Assembly (NCBI RefSeq): GCF_000800455.1
Contig: NZ_CP007456.1
Span: 806,001-870,000 of the forward strand
Direction of reading: 5' to 3'
Source of the DNA: Bifidobacterium catenulatum PV20-2
Lineage (GTDB): Bacteria; Actinomycetota; Actinomycetes; Actinomycetales; Bifidobacteriaceae
DNA length: 64,000 nt
Shown piece after piece: positions 53,781 through 63,382 of this stretch (position 1 is its first letter; each line of letters starts with the position of its first letter). The notes under the pieces were generated by a model, which had not been told where the DNA came from, did no database searches, and worked only from the letters and a program-made list of their open reading frames with translations. Position numbers and translations under genes: made by a program.

Positions 53781-54527
53781 ATGGCGGTTGTTGACGAAGC
53801 AAAACTGGGGTATCTGGACTTTCTTTCGCGTGAGGATCGGGTACGCCACCATCGCTACGTTGAGGAAATGAAGCAGTATGACATGATGCGTTCCGGCGAT
53901 ATCAATGCCATTTCGGAAAGCGCGAAACTGTGGGATTCCGGACTATACGGCCATCTGTCGGACGATTCTCTGAAAAACGCAAAATACCGTTTCATCACCA
54001 CCATTACCTTGGCCACGCGTTTCGCCATTGAAGGTGGCATGGACGAGGAAGACGCATACAACGCCTCCGATCTGTACATTCAAGATCTTGACAATTGCAA
54101 GACCCCGGAAGACGTGCGTCGACTGCACACCGACATGATGACCTTCTTCACTTGGGCCATGGCCGACATGCAGAAGACGGAAACGCATTCCAAAGCCGTC
54201 AACGAATGCATGGACTACATCCACTACCATCTGCATGAGAAAATCACTGTCGCGATTCTGGCACAGCACGTGCATTTGAATCCCACGTATCTGTCGGAAC
54301 TGTTCGCACGCGAAACGGGAACGTCATTGTCGCAATACATTACCGACAAACGTATGGAAGCCGCCGAAAACATGCTGAAATATTCGGAATACAGCTTCAG
54401 TGAGATCGCGCAGATCCTCGCATACCGGTCGCAAAGCCATTTCACGAAAGTGTTCAAAAAACATAGCGGTATGACACCGGGGGAGTACCGCGCCAAGTAC
54501 TCACAGAACGGCATCTGGCCGGAGTAG
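53781..54527 (+). CDS. AraC-family transcriptional regulator
   Basis: 248 residues. The C-terminal double HTH is ITVAILAQHVHLNPTYLSEL, then FSEIAQILAYRSQSHFTKVF, KKHSGMTPGEYR. The N-terminal 145 residues are helical without a cupin pattern, so the ligand is unknown. ATG at 53781 behind GGGAGAA, 27 bp after hsdR. Confidence 0.9.
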   Translation: MAVVDEAKLGYLDFLSREDRVRHHRYVEEMKQYDMMRSGDINAISESAKLWDSGLYGHLSDDSLKNAKYRFITTITLATRFAIEGGMDEEDAYNASDLYIQDLDNCKTPEDVRRLHTDMMTFFTWAMADMQKTETHSKAVNECMDYIHYHLHEKITVAILAQHVHLNPTYLSELFARETGTSLSQYITDKRMEAAENMLKYSEYSFSEIAQILAYRSQSHFTKVFKKHSGMTPGEYRAKYSQNGIWPE

Positions 54528-54741
54528 TAGCGCCCCGGCGTGTCGTGGGCGATGCGGTGAACCGGACGTAACGACATCGCGAACTTCGAGTGTGCCAATC
54601 GTGAAATCGACGTGGTTTCGCGTGTGGCATACGTTCAAATCGACTACGGTGAAAGCATTCAATGATGATGCGCGCCGGCCGAATGAACGGCAGAACGGAA
54701 ACGCGCGCAGGATGTGGATGAAAGCAAAGGAATAAACGAAT

Positions 54742-55554
54742 ATGGGAATGCCCCTTGATTTGTATGTGATTCGACATGGCGAATCCGAAGCGAACGTGAT
54801 TATCAGTGCCGGTGAACAGGGTGACAACTCGCTGTATACGCAGGACAACGTCACCGTGCCCGACCGTTCGTGGAGGCTTACGGCCACCGGCCGCAAGCAG
54901 GCGGACTGCATCGGCCGCTGGCTGGTCTCACAGCAGCCGTTGTTCGACCGTTACCTCGTCTCGCCGTACGTGCGCACGCGTGAGACGGCTGCCACGATGG
55001 CCCTGCCTAAGGCGAAATGGGAGGAGACACGCGTGCTGCGCGAACGCTCCTGGGGTGAGATCAATACCATCACGAAAGACGATTTCAAAACCAATTACGC
55101 GCGCAACTGGATGTTCAAGAACACTGATCCGCTGTATTGGCGTCCGCCGGCGGGCGAATCAATCGCCGATGTGGCCGAAAACCGCGTGCATAATCTGCTC
55201 ACGTCCCTGAACCGCAAGTCGGACGCGGAATCCGTAGTGATGGTCAGTCACGGCGACCTCATGCTGGCGCTTATGCTCACTTTGGAGGACTTGTCCGACG
55301 AGGAATTCATGCACCGTGCGGCGTCCGACGAATGGAAGATCACTAATTGTACGTGCTTCCATTATTCGCGCCGTGATCCGGCGACCGGGCGTACGCATAA
55401 GCGTTTCCGTTGGGAACAGACCGCTCGTCCGGTGTTCGACGATGCGGAAGGTCGTTGGGTGGTGAAGGTCGAAGATTGGCGTGAATTCAAGCGTCCAGTG
55501 CTGTCGAATGGCGATTTGGTGGACGTTGTTCATGCGGTTGACCGTCACCTGTGA
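54742..55554 (+). CDS. Histidine phosphatase family protein
   Basis: 270 residues. Catalytic VIRHGESEAN (phospho-His) near residue 10, SPYVRTRETAATM, acid residue in LRERSWGEI, and second His in VMVSHGDLMLAL. Larger than simple phosphatases; the C-terminal 60 residues (RRDPATGRTHKRFRWEQ on) are an extension. Substrate unknown. Confidence 0.87.
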   Translation: MGMPLDLYVIRHGESEANVIISAGEQGDNSLYTQDNVTVPDRSWRLTATGRKQADCIGRWLVSQQPLFDRYLVSPYVRTRETAATMALPKAKWEETRVLRERSWGEINTITKDDFKTNYARNWMFKNTDPLYWRPPAGESIADVAENRVHNLLTSLNRKSDAESVVMVSHGDLMLALMLTLEDLSDEEFMHRAASDEWKITNCTCFHYSRRDPATGRTHKRFRWEQTARPVFDDAEGRWVVKVEDWREFKRPVLSNGDLVDVVHAVDRHL

Positions 55555-55627
55555 TGTGTGTTGGTCTGTTGATTGCATGATCGGATTGGCTGATATCGAC
55601 GATTGATGCCCCCATCTTGTGTGAGCA

Positions 55628-55680
55628 ACGCGCCCGTGTCCACGCCCCACTACAATGGCTGTGACACGCGGCGCGTTTTT
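55628..55680 (+). terminator. Terminator/attenuator-like hairpin before uraA-like gene
   Basis: ACGCGCCCGTGTC (55628-55640) pairs with GACACGCGGCGCGT (55662-55675), with a small bulge, followed by TTTTT. It may end the phosphatase transcript or control the permease 35 nt downstream. A -10-like TACAAT lies in its loop (55651-55656). Confidence 0.6.
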
Positions 55681-55714
55681 GCTTGCCGCGAAAGAGAGTT
55701 AAGGAGACAATCGC

Positions 55715-57004
55715 ATGTCCAATCTGTTCACGTGGCAGGTCCACGGTGACGGCAAGACGCTGAAGCCGGGCGAAGTCGTTGAGCCTGACGAGCGTCTGAC
55801 TTGGCCGCGCACCGCCGAAATCGGCGCACAGCATGTCATCGCCATGTTCGGTGCCACGTTCCTGGTGCCGATTCTGACCGGTTTCGACCCGTCAACCACC
55901 CTGTTCTTCACGGCCATGTCGACCGCACTGTTCCTGCTGATCAACAAGAACGTGCTGCCGAGCTACTTGGGTTCGTCCTTCGGCTTCATCGCCCCGATCA
56001 CTGCCGTCACCACGGCGAACAAGGGCATTGCCGTCGCATCCTTCGGCATTCTCGTCACCGGTTTGCTGCTGGCTCTGATCGGTGTGCTCGTGCACTTCGC
56101 GGGTGCCAAGTGGATTGACATCATCATGCCGCCGGTGGTCAACGGTGCCATTGTGGCCATCATCGGTTTCAATCTGGCTCCGAGCGTGTGGAACAACTTC
56201 CAGGTCGCTCCCGATACCGCTATCGTGACTTTGGCTGCCGTGCTGCTGGTAGCAGTGCTGTTCAAGGGTCTGCTTGGCCGACTCAACATTCTGATCGGTG
56301 TGATCATCGGTTACGCATACGCTTGCATTCGTGGCCAGGTTGACTTCTCCGCCATCGGCAAGGCTGCTTGGGTTGGTATGCCGACTTTCCACCTGCCGCA
56401 GGTTGATTTCACGATTCTGCCGATGTTCGTTCCGGTGGTGCTCGTGCTCGTTGCCGAAAACGTCGGCCACGTCAAGTCCGTTTCCCAGATGACCGGCCGC
56501 GATTATGACGACCAGATCGGCACCGCCCTGTTCGCCGACGGTCTTGGCACCACCATCGCCGGTTTCGGCGGCGGTTCCGGCACCACCACGTACGGTGAGA
56601 ACATTGGTGTGATGGCAGCCACCAAGGTGTATTCCACCGCAGCCTACTGGTGTGCGGCTGGTTTCGCACTGCTGCTGAGCCTGTGTCCGAAGTTCGGTGC
56701 CATCATCAACACGATTCCGGCTGGCGTGCTCGGTGGCGTGACCACCCTGCTGTACGGCATGATCGGCATGGTCGGCATCCGTATTTGGGTTGAGAACAAG
56801 GTTAACTTCGACAAGCCGCTGAACATCATGGTTGCCGCAATCACCATGATCATCGCCATCGGCCAGTTCGCGTTCGCTTTCAATGGCATTTCCTTTAACG
56901 GCATCGCCATCGGCACCATCGTGATCCTCATCGCCTACCACGGCCTGAAGGCCATCGGCAAGGCCACCGGCACGATCGACAAGAACGATCCCGACATCCT
57001 GTGA
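55715..57004 (+). CDS. uraA: NCS2 uracil/xanthine permease (UraA-like)
   Basis: 429 residues, about 14 membrane segments. MFGATFLVPILTGFDPSTTL, NKNVLPSYLGSSFGFIAP and VLVAENVGHVKSV are the NCS2 motifs. GFGGGSGTTTYGENIGVMAAT contains the substrate Glu-containing motif of UraA. Start ATG behind AAGGAGA. Imports uracil or a purine by proton symport. Confidence 0.93.
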   Translation: MSNLFTWQVHGDGKTLKPGEVVEPDERLTWPRTAEIGAQHVIAMFGATFLVPILTGFDPSTTLFFTAMSTALFLLINKNVLPSYLGSSFGFIAPITAVTTANKGIAVASFGILVTGLLLALIGVLVHFAGAKWIDIIMPPVVNGAIVAIIGFNLAPSVWNNFQVAPDTAIVTLAAVLLVAVLFKGLLGRLNILIGVIIGYAYACIRGQVDFSAIGKAAWVGMPTFHLPQVDFTILPMFVPVVLVLVAENVGHVKSVSQMTGRDYDDQIGTALFADGLGTTIAGFGGGSGTTTYGENIGVMAATKVYSTAAYWCAAGFALLLSLCPKFGAIINTIPAGVLGGVTTLLYGMIGMVGIRIWVENKVNFDKPLNIMVAAITMIIAIGQFAFAFNGISFNGIAIGTIVILIAYHGLKAIGKATGTIDKNDPDIL

Positions 57005-57030
57005 TGCAATGATCATTTGCATCGCTCTGA

Positions 57031-57071
57031 AGGCCCTTCCCAAACGTTCCCTGTTCCGGAAGGGTCTTTTT
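57031..57071 (+). terminator. Terminator after uraA-like gene
   Basis: AGGCCCTTCC pairs with GGAAGGGTCT (G-U pairs allowed) across a 17-nt loop, followed by TTTTT. Confidence 0.8.
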
Positions 57072-57109
57072 ATGTGTGAGTGGGGAAAGGCGGAGATTCC
57101 GGCTGGACC

Positions 57110-57147
57110 TTGAATCGATATATAGCGTTTATGCTATGATATAGGCA
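57110..57147 (+). promoter_or_regulatory. Promoter and operator of the HepT/MntA pair; probable leaderless start
   Basis: -35 TTGAAT (57110-57115), -10 TATGAT (57135-57140), spacing 19. The start ATG at 57147 lies 7 nt after the -10, at the expected +1, and no ribosome site exists. ATAGC-N6-GCTAT (57122-57137) overlaps the -10, suited to repression by the HTH of the gene product. Confidence 0.55.
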
Positions 57148-57647
57148 TGTCGATTATTGAGGAGCTTAAGGATGAGCGTATCCGGCGTGGTTTGACGCAA
57201 CGTGCAATTGCCGAAGCCATGGGCACTACACAATCGGCGTTATCGCGTGCTGAGCGCAACGGGAATCCCACTCAGGATTTTCTGGAAAGATATCGTTCTG
57301 CGCTGCAGCAGGTCGCTTCGAACGATAGCCCTTTGGAATTGACCACGATCCGTTTCATTGTTGGCAAAATTGCGCGAGAATACGGTCTTGCCGAAGTTTG
57401 GCTGTATGGGTCCGTGGCTCGAGGGGATGCAAGACCGGATTCTGATGTTGATTTGTTGTATCGTTTGAAACCCGGTGAGCGGCTCGGTCTGACGCAAACT
57501 CAGACATTGACAGATGAATTATCGTCTTATCTGGGGCGTGAAGTCTCGTTAATGGCTCTCGACACCGTCGAGCGCCGTGCCGAACGTAGTGCCGCAGGTC
57601 GTCTGTTCTATGAACGGATAAAACCTGATTTAATCAAGGTGGCATGA
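57147..57647 (+). CDS. mntA: MntA-like nucleotidyltransferase antitoxin with N-terminal HTH
   Basis: 166 residues. Residues 1-55 are an XRE-type HTH (RRGLTQRAIAEAMGTTQSALSRAE). From 70 on is a minimal nucleotidyltransferase with WLYGSVARGDARPDSDVDL (GSx10DxD, about 85-103). MntA enzymes AMPylate HepT and neutralise it. Most MntA proteins lack an HTH, so here DNA binding and toxin modification are joined in one chain. Overlaps the toxin gene by 4 nt. Confidence 0.88.
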   Translation: MSIIEELKDERIRRGLTQRAIAEAMGTTQSALSRAERNGNPTQDFLERYRSALQQVASNDSPLELTTIRFIVGKIAREYGLAEVWLYGSVARGDARPDSDVDLLYRLKPGERLGLTQTQTLTDELSSYLGREVSLMALDTVERRAERSAAGRLFYERIKPDLIKVA

Positions 57648-58078
57648 GCATGGTTGTACATCAGGATTGGCGGTATCGTGACTTTGTGACATTGATCGCC
57701 ATGGTAGAGCATCTGGTCCATGCGTATGGTGATGCGCAATATTTTGATGCTGCGGAAGAGTTGGCTTGCGATCGGAGATCGTTTAATTCTGTTGCTATGG
57801 AGCTTACTCAAGCACAGGAGTGCGCACGTCGGTTGTCCAATGAGTTTCGTGATGTCACGCCGCAATTACCATGGCGTGAATTGCGCGGCATGCGAAACGC
57901 CATTATTCATGAGTACGATGCCATTGATGAGGAGGTTTTGTACAGCACTGCCATCTCGGATGCGTGGGAACTCGCACAGATGCTTAAACCGAAAGTGGAA
58001 GCTATGGCAGCGGCTTTTGGTGTGGAACTGGGAAAAGTGTGGGACGAATTATGGCAATGTAGTTCAGAATCAGTATAA
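57644..58078 (+). CDS. hepT: HepT-like HEPN-domain RNase toxin
   Basis: 144 residues, helical HEPN. The motif RGMRNAIIHEYD contains RNAIIHEY, an exact RX4HXY (Arg 83, His 88, Tyr 90): R and H form the RNase site and Tyr is the residue AMPylated by MntA in characterised pairs. Start ATG at 57644 overlaps the antitoxin stop. The toxin follows the antitoxin in the operon. Confidence 0.88.
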   Translation: MSMVVHQDWRYRDFVTLIAMVEHLVHAYGDAQYFDAAEELACDRRSFNSVAMELTQAQECARRLSNEFRDVTPQLPWRELRGMRNAIIHEYDAIDEEVLYSTAISDAWELAQMLKPKVEAMAAAFGVELGKVWDELWQCSSESV

Positions 58079-58407
58079 CGTCCACTTCAGGTCGGCGATG
58101 GTCCAGAATAGGAATGCTGATCAGTCCTAGGTATCCAATAATCATGCCTCTCATGGAATACCGCTTCTCTGCAGGGTTTCCATGGTTCGATCGCTTATTA
58201 ACCTTCATGATGTCCATTCAAAACTGCACGGTGATACGGAATATGTGAACTCGCTGAAAACGGTGTTGAAATCGGATGTAATGAAGGGACAGTGGATTGC
58301 GGAATGTAATACAGAAGAAAACGTCAATCGTTTGACTTCATGTGGGATTGAACGGTTATGATGGCGCAAGAGGGATTGTGTTCATTTTTGAGTGAGGAGT
58401 TCGTCAT
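58079..58407. other. Intergenic region with a possible small ORF
   Basis: 329 bp between hepT and the SDR gene. Apart from the small ORF at 58182-58361 I see no repeat, terminator or known RNA. Confidence 0.4.
58182..58361 (+). CDS. Possible 59-residue protein
   Basis: ATG with GCAGGG 6 nt upstream. Begins MVRSLINLHDVHSKLHGDTE and contains two Cys (ECNTEE, TSCGIERL). Could be a decayed fragment or a small protein; no family recognised. Confidence 0.3.
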   Translation: MVRSLINLHDVHSKLHGDTEYVNSLKTVLKSDVMKGQWIAECNTEENVNRLTSCGIERL

Positions 58408-59118
58408 ATGAGTATCGCAGCAGGAAAGAAAATCGCTATCGTCACCGGTTCCGCGCTTGGATTGGGATATGAGCTGACTCGACAGCTGATCGCCAAAGGA
58501 TGGTTCGTTGCTGGTATTGATTTCAATGGCGCACGCCAGGCGGAGTTGTCGAAGACTTTTGCTGCCGACGAATACAGAGCTTTTGTGGGCGATATTTCCG
58601 ACGAATCGTTCGTGAAGGACTCTGTTGCCGCAATCTCGAAAATCGGTCATATCGATTTGCTGATCAACAATGCCGGGCAGCCTTCGTTCAAAGTCCCGAC
58701 CGCATACGAGGCGGCCGATGTGGACAAGTGTCTGAAGGGCCTGAAAGGCATGGTGTTGTGGAGCGTGGAAACGCTGAAAGCGGACGGTGAGCAGGATCTC
58801 AAAATCGCCAACGTCATGTCTACTGCGGCAACGCGAGGTAATCCCAACGAATCCGTGTACTGCGCCACCAAGTGGGGCGAGAAGGGTTACACCAAGAGTT
58901 TGCAGGCCGCATACAAGGGGACCAGTGTGAAAATCGTGGGTGTCTATCCAGGTGGCATCGACACCCCGTTCTACCGTGACAGCCATGACTACGTTTCAGA
59001 AGAAAAGCAGCATACCTTCATGCGTGCCAACCAACTGGCCGAAGTGATTCTGTTCAATCTGGTCAACGAAGCGAATCTGACCGTCACCGATATCGAAATC
59101 AACCGCAATCCGGCGTGA
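58408..59118 (+). CDS. Short-chain dehydrogenase/reductase
   Basis: 236 residues. Cofactor motif TGSALGLG, NNAG (LLINNAGQP) and active-site YCATKWGEK with Ser at STAATR are all present. Asp in AGIDFNG after the second strand suggests NAD(H) preference. Ribosome site TGAGGAG. Substrate unknown. Confidence 0.9.
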   Translation: MSIAAGKKIAIVTGSALGLGYELTRQLIAKGWFVAGIDFNGARQAELSKTFAADEYRAFVGDISDESFVKDSVAAISKIGHIDLLINNAGQPSFKVPTAYEAADVDKCLKGLKGMVLWSVETLKADGEQDLKIANVMSTAATRGNPNESVYCATKWGEKGYTKSLQAAYKGTSVKIVGVYPGGIDTPFYRDSHDYVSEEKQHTFMRANQLAEVILFNLVNEANLTVTDIEINRNPA

Positions 59119-59224
59119 ATATAACGGATATGAAGGATTGAAGGAACGTAAGAAAAAGTATCGGGCATAGGCTACAGTTATCAGGTTTGCGCAACGTGCG
59201 TAATATTTGACATGAAAGGCCATT

Positions 59225-61297
59225 GTGCCCGATACCGTTTTTGATGAAGATACCCTCGCAGCCGCTTCCGAAGCGATGGGCGAGGAAGAGGAACGCCCGC
59301 TGACGTTCGCCGAGCTCGGCGTTCCTGGTCCGCTGGTCCGCGTGCTTGCGGCCGATGACAAGAAAACCGCTTTCCCGATTCAGGCCGACACGCTTCCCGA
59401 TTCGTTGGCTGGGCGAGACATTCTCGGCCGTGGTCGTACCGGCTCCGGTAAGACGTTGGCATTCTCGATTCCGCTGGTCGCTCGCCTGGGCGAAGTGGAT
59501 GCCAACGAATATGAGAACATGAGCCAGTTCCGCCATGAGGTTGATCGTGTGAAGCAGGCTCATGCCAAGGAGCGTCGCGCCGACGATTTCGTGCCTCATC
59601 CGCGTGGCTTGGTGCTTGCTCCGACCCGTGAGCTTGCCAACCAGATCAACGACGTGCTGATGCCACTTGCCCAGATATACGGCATCAACACCACCACCGT
59701 GTACGGCGGCGTACGTTATGCCCGCCAGATCCGTGACCTTCAGGCCGGTGCCGATATTGTGGTGGCCTGCCCAGGTCGTCTTGAGGATTTGATCGAACAG
59801 GGCGCGCTCACCTTGGACAAGGTTGAGGTCGCGGTTATTGATGAGGCCGACGAAATGGCCGATATGGGCTTCCTGCCGCCAGTCAAGCGACTGCTCGGCC
59901 AGATTTCGTTCGACGCGCAGATCATGCTGTTCTCCGCCACGCTCGACCATGGCGTGGACGAAGTGGTGGAAACCTTCCTGTCCGATCCGAAGGTGCATAG
60001 CGTCGATTCCGCGACGGCGACCGTTGACGAGATGACCCACCATGTGTTCAAAACCACGCAGGGCAACCGTCACGAGCTGGTGCGCACCCTCGCTTCCGGC
60101 AAGGGCCGTCGCATTCTGTTCACCCGTACCAAATTCCAGACGCAGAAGCTTGCCAAGGATTTAACGCAGAATGGCATTCCTGCGGCCGAATTGCACGGGA
60201 ATCTGAGCCAGAACCAGCGTGACCGCAATCTGGCCGCCTTCAACTCCGGCGATGTGAACGTTATGGTGGCCACCGATGTGGCCGCGCGAGGCATCGACGT
60301 TTCCGGTGTGGAACTCGTGGTGCAGGTCGAACCTCCGGAAGATCCGAAATCCTTCCTGCATCGTTCCGGACGAACCGCGCGAGCCGGCCATTCCGGTGAC
60401 GTGGTGACCATCATTCTGCCGAACCAGCGCCGCAGGACCCGTCGCATGATGCGTGAGGCCGGACTGACGGTCGAACCGATCGACGTGGCCCCTGATTCGC
60501 CGGAAGTGTTGGAACTCGTAGGCGAAGTGGCCGAGCCGGTGTTCGGCTGGACGCTTGAGCAGTCGCAGCCGGCAGGAAATCCGCGCCGTAGGAAGAACGG
60601 CAAGGGGAGTGCCGACGGCGAACGTTCCGGCAGGTCGAACCGTTCCGGCGGGCGTAACAAGGATCGCGGCAAAGACAAGGGCGGCAAGCCGTTTAAGTCC
60701 GAACGTAAGGATCGTCGCGATCGCGATCAGCGTGAGGAGCGTAACGACAGCACGAAGAAGTTCGAACCGAAGAAGAACCGTGCGGAACGCCGTGCCGCCA
60801 AGTTCAAAGGTCGTGACAATCGTGAATTCGAAGCGCGTGAACATCGTTGGGAACATCCTGAAATTCAGGAGGAACGCCGCGAACAGCACGAGGAAAAGCG
60901 CAACAACAAGCGTCGTGAAAAGTATGCGCGCCTGCATGAGCAGCAGCGCAGCGACAACGAACAACGCGAAACGACGAACAAGCGTAGGAACGACAGCGAT
61001 TACGGCAATACCGACAATCGCAGGAAACTGGGAAAGAAGAAGTCCGGACAGCTTGCGAAAAAGCAGGGTGCGCCAAGCAAGAAGCAGCGCAAGTCTGAAG
61101 CCCGTGCCGAACGTCAATATGACGATAATCGTCGGTCCAAAGGCAAGAAGCATGACGAGCGTTCCTCGGATGCGAAACGCTATGACCGTCATACGGAAGT
61201 CAAGCGTGGCGGCCGTGGCGAACGTCACGACAAGCATGCAGGACAGTCGCGCCATCGCCATGCGAACATCAGGAAAGCGCCATTCCGCACGCGTTGA
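59225..61297 (+). CDS. DEAD-box RNA helicase with long basic tail
   Basis: 690 residues, GTG start behind GAAAGG. Motifs: Q in FPIQADTLP, I GRTGSGKT (about 72), Ia PTRELANQI, II DEAD in VIDEADEMADMG (about 206), III FSATL, VI HRSGRTARAG. Residues from about 455 are an extremely Arg/Lys/Glu/Asp-rich disordered tail, likely for RNA binding. Probably acts in ribosome assembly or mRNA decay. Confidence 0.95.
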   Translation: MPDTVFDEDTLAAASEAMGEEEERPLTFAELGVPGPLVRVLAADDKKTAFPIQADTLPDSLAGRDILGRGRTGSGKTLAFSIPLVARLGEVDANEYENMSQFRHEVDRVKQAHAKERRADDFVPHPRGLVLAPTRELANQINDVLMPLAQIYGINTTTVYGGVRYARQIRDLQAGADIVVACPGRLEDLIEQGALTLDKVEVAVIDEADEMADMGFLPPVKRLLGQISFDAQIMLFSATLDHGVDEVVETFLSDPKVHSVDSATATVDEMTHHVFKTTQGNRHELVRTLASGKGRRILFTRTKFQTQKLAKDLTQNGIPAAELHGNLSQNQRDRNLAAFNSGDVNVMVATDVAARGIDVSGVELVVQVEPPEDPKSFLHRSGRTARAGHSGDVVTIILPNQRRRTRRMMREAGLTVEPIDVAPDSPEVLELVGEVAEPVFGWTLEQSQPAGNPRRRKNGKGSADGERSGRSNRSGGRNKDRGKDKGGKPFKSERKDRRDRDQREERNDSTKKFEPKKNRAERRAAKFKGRDNREFEAREHRWEHPEIQEERREQHEEKRNNKRREKYARLHEQQRSDNEQRETTNKRRNDSDYGNTDNRRKLGKKKSGQLAKKQGAPSKKQRKSEARAERQYDDNRRSKGKKHDERSSDAKRYDRHTEVKRGGRGERHDKHAGQSRHRHANIRKAPFRTR

Positions 61298-61342
61298 TCG
61301 CTGAAAAGCAAAATCAAAGCTTGCGCAGCTGGTAGATAATAG

Positions 61343-61389
61343 AAAACGGCGTCCGCCAAGGTATATGAACACTTGGCGAACGCCGTTTT
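61343..61389. terminator. Bidirectional terminator between helicase and FetB-like gene
   Basis: 18-bp stem with one G-U pair: AAAACGGCGTCCGCCAAG (61343-61360) with 61372-61389, with A/T runs on both sides. Serves the two convergent genes. Confidence 0.9.
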
Positions 61390-61437
61390 CTGTTAAATCT
61401 GATCGTCTATTAATTTGATTGACTATATGAAAGTTGT

Positions 61438-62226
61438 TTAGCCTGCGATCGGATTGTATTGATCGTCTGCAGTGAAGCACTTACGGTACGCCATCACCAT
61501 AATGAGACTGTCGGCCAGAAGTGTCAACGCTGCGATGGCGGCGAGAATCAGGAACTGGTATTTCGCCGCATCGATAGGATTGCCGCCGGCGATGATCTGA
61601 CCGGCCATCATGCCAGGCACCGTCACAATGCCGCTGGAAGCCAGCGAGGCGGTAGTCGGCAGCAGACCCAAACGAATCGACGAGACGATGGACGGGCGTG
61701 CGGCCTCCCAAGCGGTCGCACCCAACGCCAGCAGCGTATCCACTTCGTCACGGCGTTCCTTCATGCTTTCGAAGAACCGGCTCAATCCAACCGCCAAAGC
61801 GGACACGGTATTGCCAAGCAGCATGCCGGTCAACGGTACCACCAATTGCGGCGCATACCACGGTTGCGGGCGAATGATCAATTCGGTGACCAACGAAATC
61901 ATAATGAGCATGGTGATGACCAAGCTCAAAAACACGGGACCGGCCAAGCCCTTCGGCACACCCTTGGCACGAGACAAGGTGATTTGCACGGCCGCGATCA
62001 GCATGAACATCACCAGCAACAGCACCAACCATGGATTATTCGACTTGATGACGAACTCCATAATGAAACCCATGGCGCACAATTGCAGTAACGCACGGCA
62101 CGCCGACCATAGCAGTGTCTTGCCAATGCCCATGCGCATCGCTTCGGAAATGCCCGCAGCCACGGCAACCATAACCAATGCGATAAGCAGACCCCAAATA
62201 TCAATGGAATAATAATTGCCGCTCAT
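61438..62226 (-). CDS. fetB: FetB-like (UPF0014) ABC permease
   Basis: 262 residues, about seven membrane helices. RALLQLCAMGFIMEFV and PLTGMLLGNTVSALAVGLSR, then LLPTTASLASSGIVTVPGMMAGQIIAGGNP, are characteristic of the FetB/YbbM family, a putative iron exporter. It overlaps the ATPase gene by 4 nt. Confidence 0.92.
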   Translation of the reverse strand: MSGNYYSIDIWGLLIALVMVAVAAGISEAMRMGIGKTLLWSACRALLQLCAMGFIMEFVIKSNNPWLVLLLVMFMLIAAVQITLSRAKGVPKGLAGPVFLSLVITMLIMISLVTELIIRPQPWYAPQLVVPLTGMLLGNTVSALAVGLSRFFESMKERRDEVDTLLALGATAWEAARPSIVSSIRLGLLPTTASLASSGIVTVPGMMAGQIIAGGNPIDAAKYQFLILAAIAALTLLADSLIMVMAYRKCFTADDQYNPIAG

Positions 62227-63020
62227 GCCTGCACTCCTTGCATCGAATCGGACTGTGCCGCGAAACCATTGGAATCATTGGTTACTGCGGTGCGCGGAGC
62301 ATTCGCACTTTGCAATACGCCATTGGCCAGTGTGAGAATGCGTGTGGCACGCCCATCCGGCGGGCGATGGCGAATACGGATCACCGTCATGCCCCGCTCT
62401 GCAGCCTGAGCCATGATGGACGCTACCTTATCGGCGTTCTCATCATCCAAACCGGCATCAACCTCATCGGCAAGCAGCACTTTCGGCGAAGTAAGCAAGG
62501 TGCGCGCCAAACTCACGCGGGCGGCCTGGCCTCCAGACAAGTCATGCGGAGCACGCCCCAAATCAATATCCGCGCAGCCAATGGCGTCAAGCGTGGCTCG
62601 AATGCGAGCATCCGGCAGTAGATCTGCGGGTTTGAGAGACTTGTCGGCCGACCATTTCCTGCCGAATCCACGCTTGGCTTCACCAGTGCGAATGGACAGC
62701 GTGAACGGTAAACGAATCGCCTCGGCCACACTCGCACCGATCAATACCGGCTTCTGCGGCAAATACGCCACCTGACTACGCCACTGCTGCGGTGTGAATT
62801 CGCTGGCAGGGCGCCCTTCAAGCTGAAAATCGCCGTTCGCATTCGGATTCAATCGTGCGAAAGCGGTAAGCAGACTACTTTTGCCCGATCCGGAAGGGCC
62901 GACCAAATCCACAATCTCACCATGCTTCACATCAACGGATAATCCGCTGAAAATCGTGCGTTGCTCACCATCGACAGGCACGACACAGGAAACATTCGAC
63001 GCCGAAAAAACATACTGCAT
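62223..63020 (-). CDS. fetA: FetA-like ABC ATPase
   Basis: 265 residues from MQYVFSASNVSC. Walker A GPSGSGKSSLL, signature LSGGQAARVSLART, Walker B VLLADEVDAGLD, switch His region RHRPPD. The ribosome site is weak; an in-frame ATG at 63056 is an alternative. Pairs with FetB in a putative iron/peroxide-stress exporter. Confidence 0.87.
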   Translation of the reverse strand: MQYVFSASNVSCVVPVDGEQRTIFSGLSVDVKHGEIVDLVGPSGSGKSSLLTAFARLNPNANGDFQLEGRPASEFTPQQWRSQVAYLPQKPVLIGASVAEAIRLPFTLSIRTGEAKRGFGRKWSADKSLKPADLLPDARIRATLDAIGCADIDLGRAPHDLSGGQAARVSLARTLLTSPKVLLADEVDAGLDDENADKVASIMAQAAERGMTVIRIRHRPPDGRATRILTLANGVLQSANAPRTAVTNDSNGFAAQSDSMQGVQA

Positions 63021-63382
63021 AGTCCAACACCATACCGCTTGGCTGCTGCTCGGGAGCATTGGCCGCGTTTCTAGTGTCTTCTGAGATGGAATCACATTGT
63101 ATGGGAATATTTTGCATCTGCCAGTCACGAATTGAAGACACTGCTCGACGTGGTGCAGACAGAAAATTCGGAAAAACACCGTCAATGCGGCACATGATGG
63201 CGTTCGAGGCGTGATCGGCAAAAGGCAAGAACGCTACCGAATAGCATCATTCATTCAGCTTGCTCACAGTATTTTTCGTCGATATTCCAAGGAAAATCAG
63301 CCTCAAGGATGAGGTCGTGCCAACGTTTCATGGACTACAACTGGCACATTGGAAATGAAGAATATGAAAGCAAGAAGTGAGC

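Noticed and set aside
55617..55656. Promoter for uraA formed by TTGTGT and TACAAT
   Set aside because: Spacing is 28, and TACAAT lies in the loop of a terminator-like hairpin.
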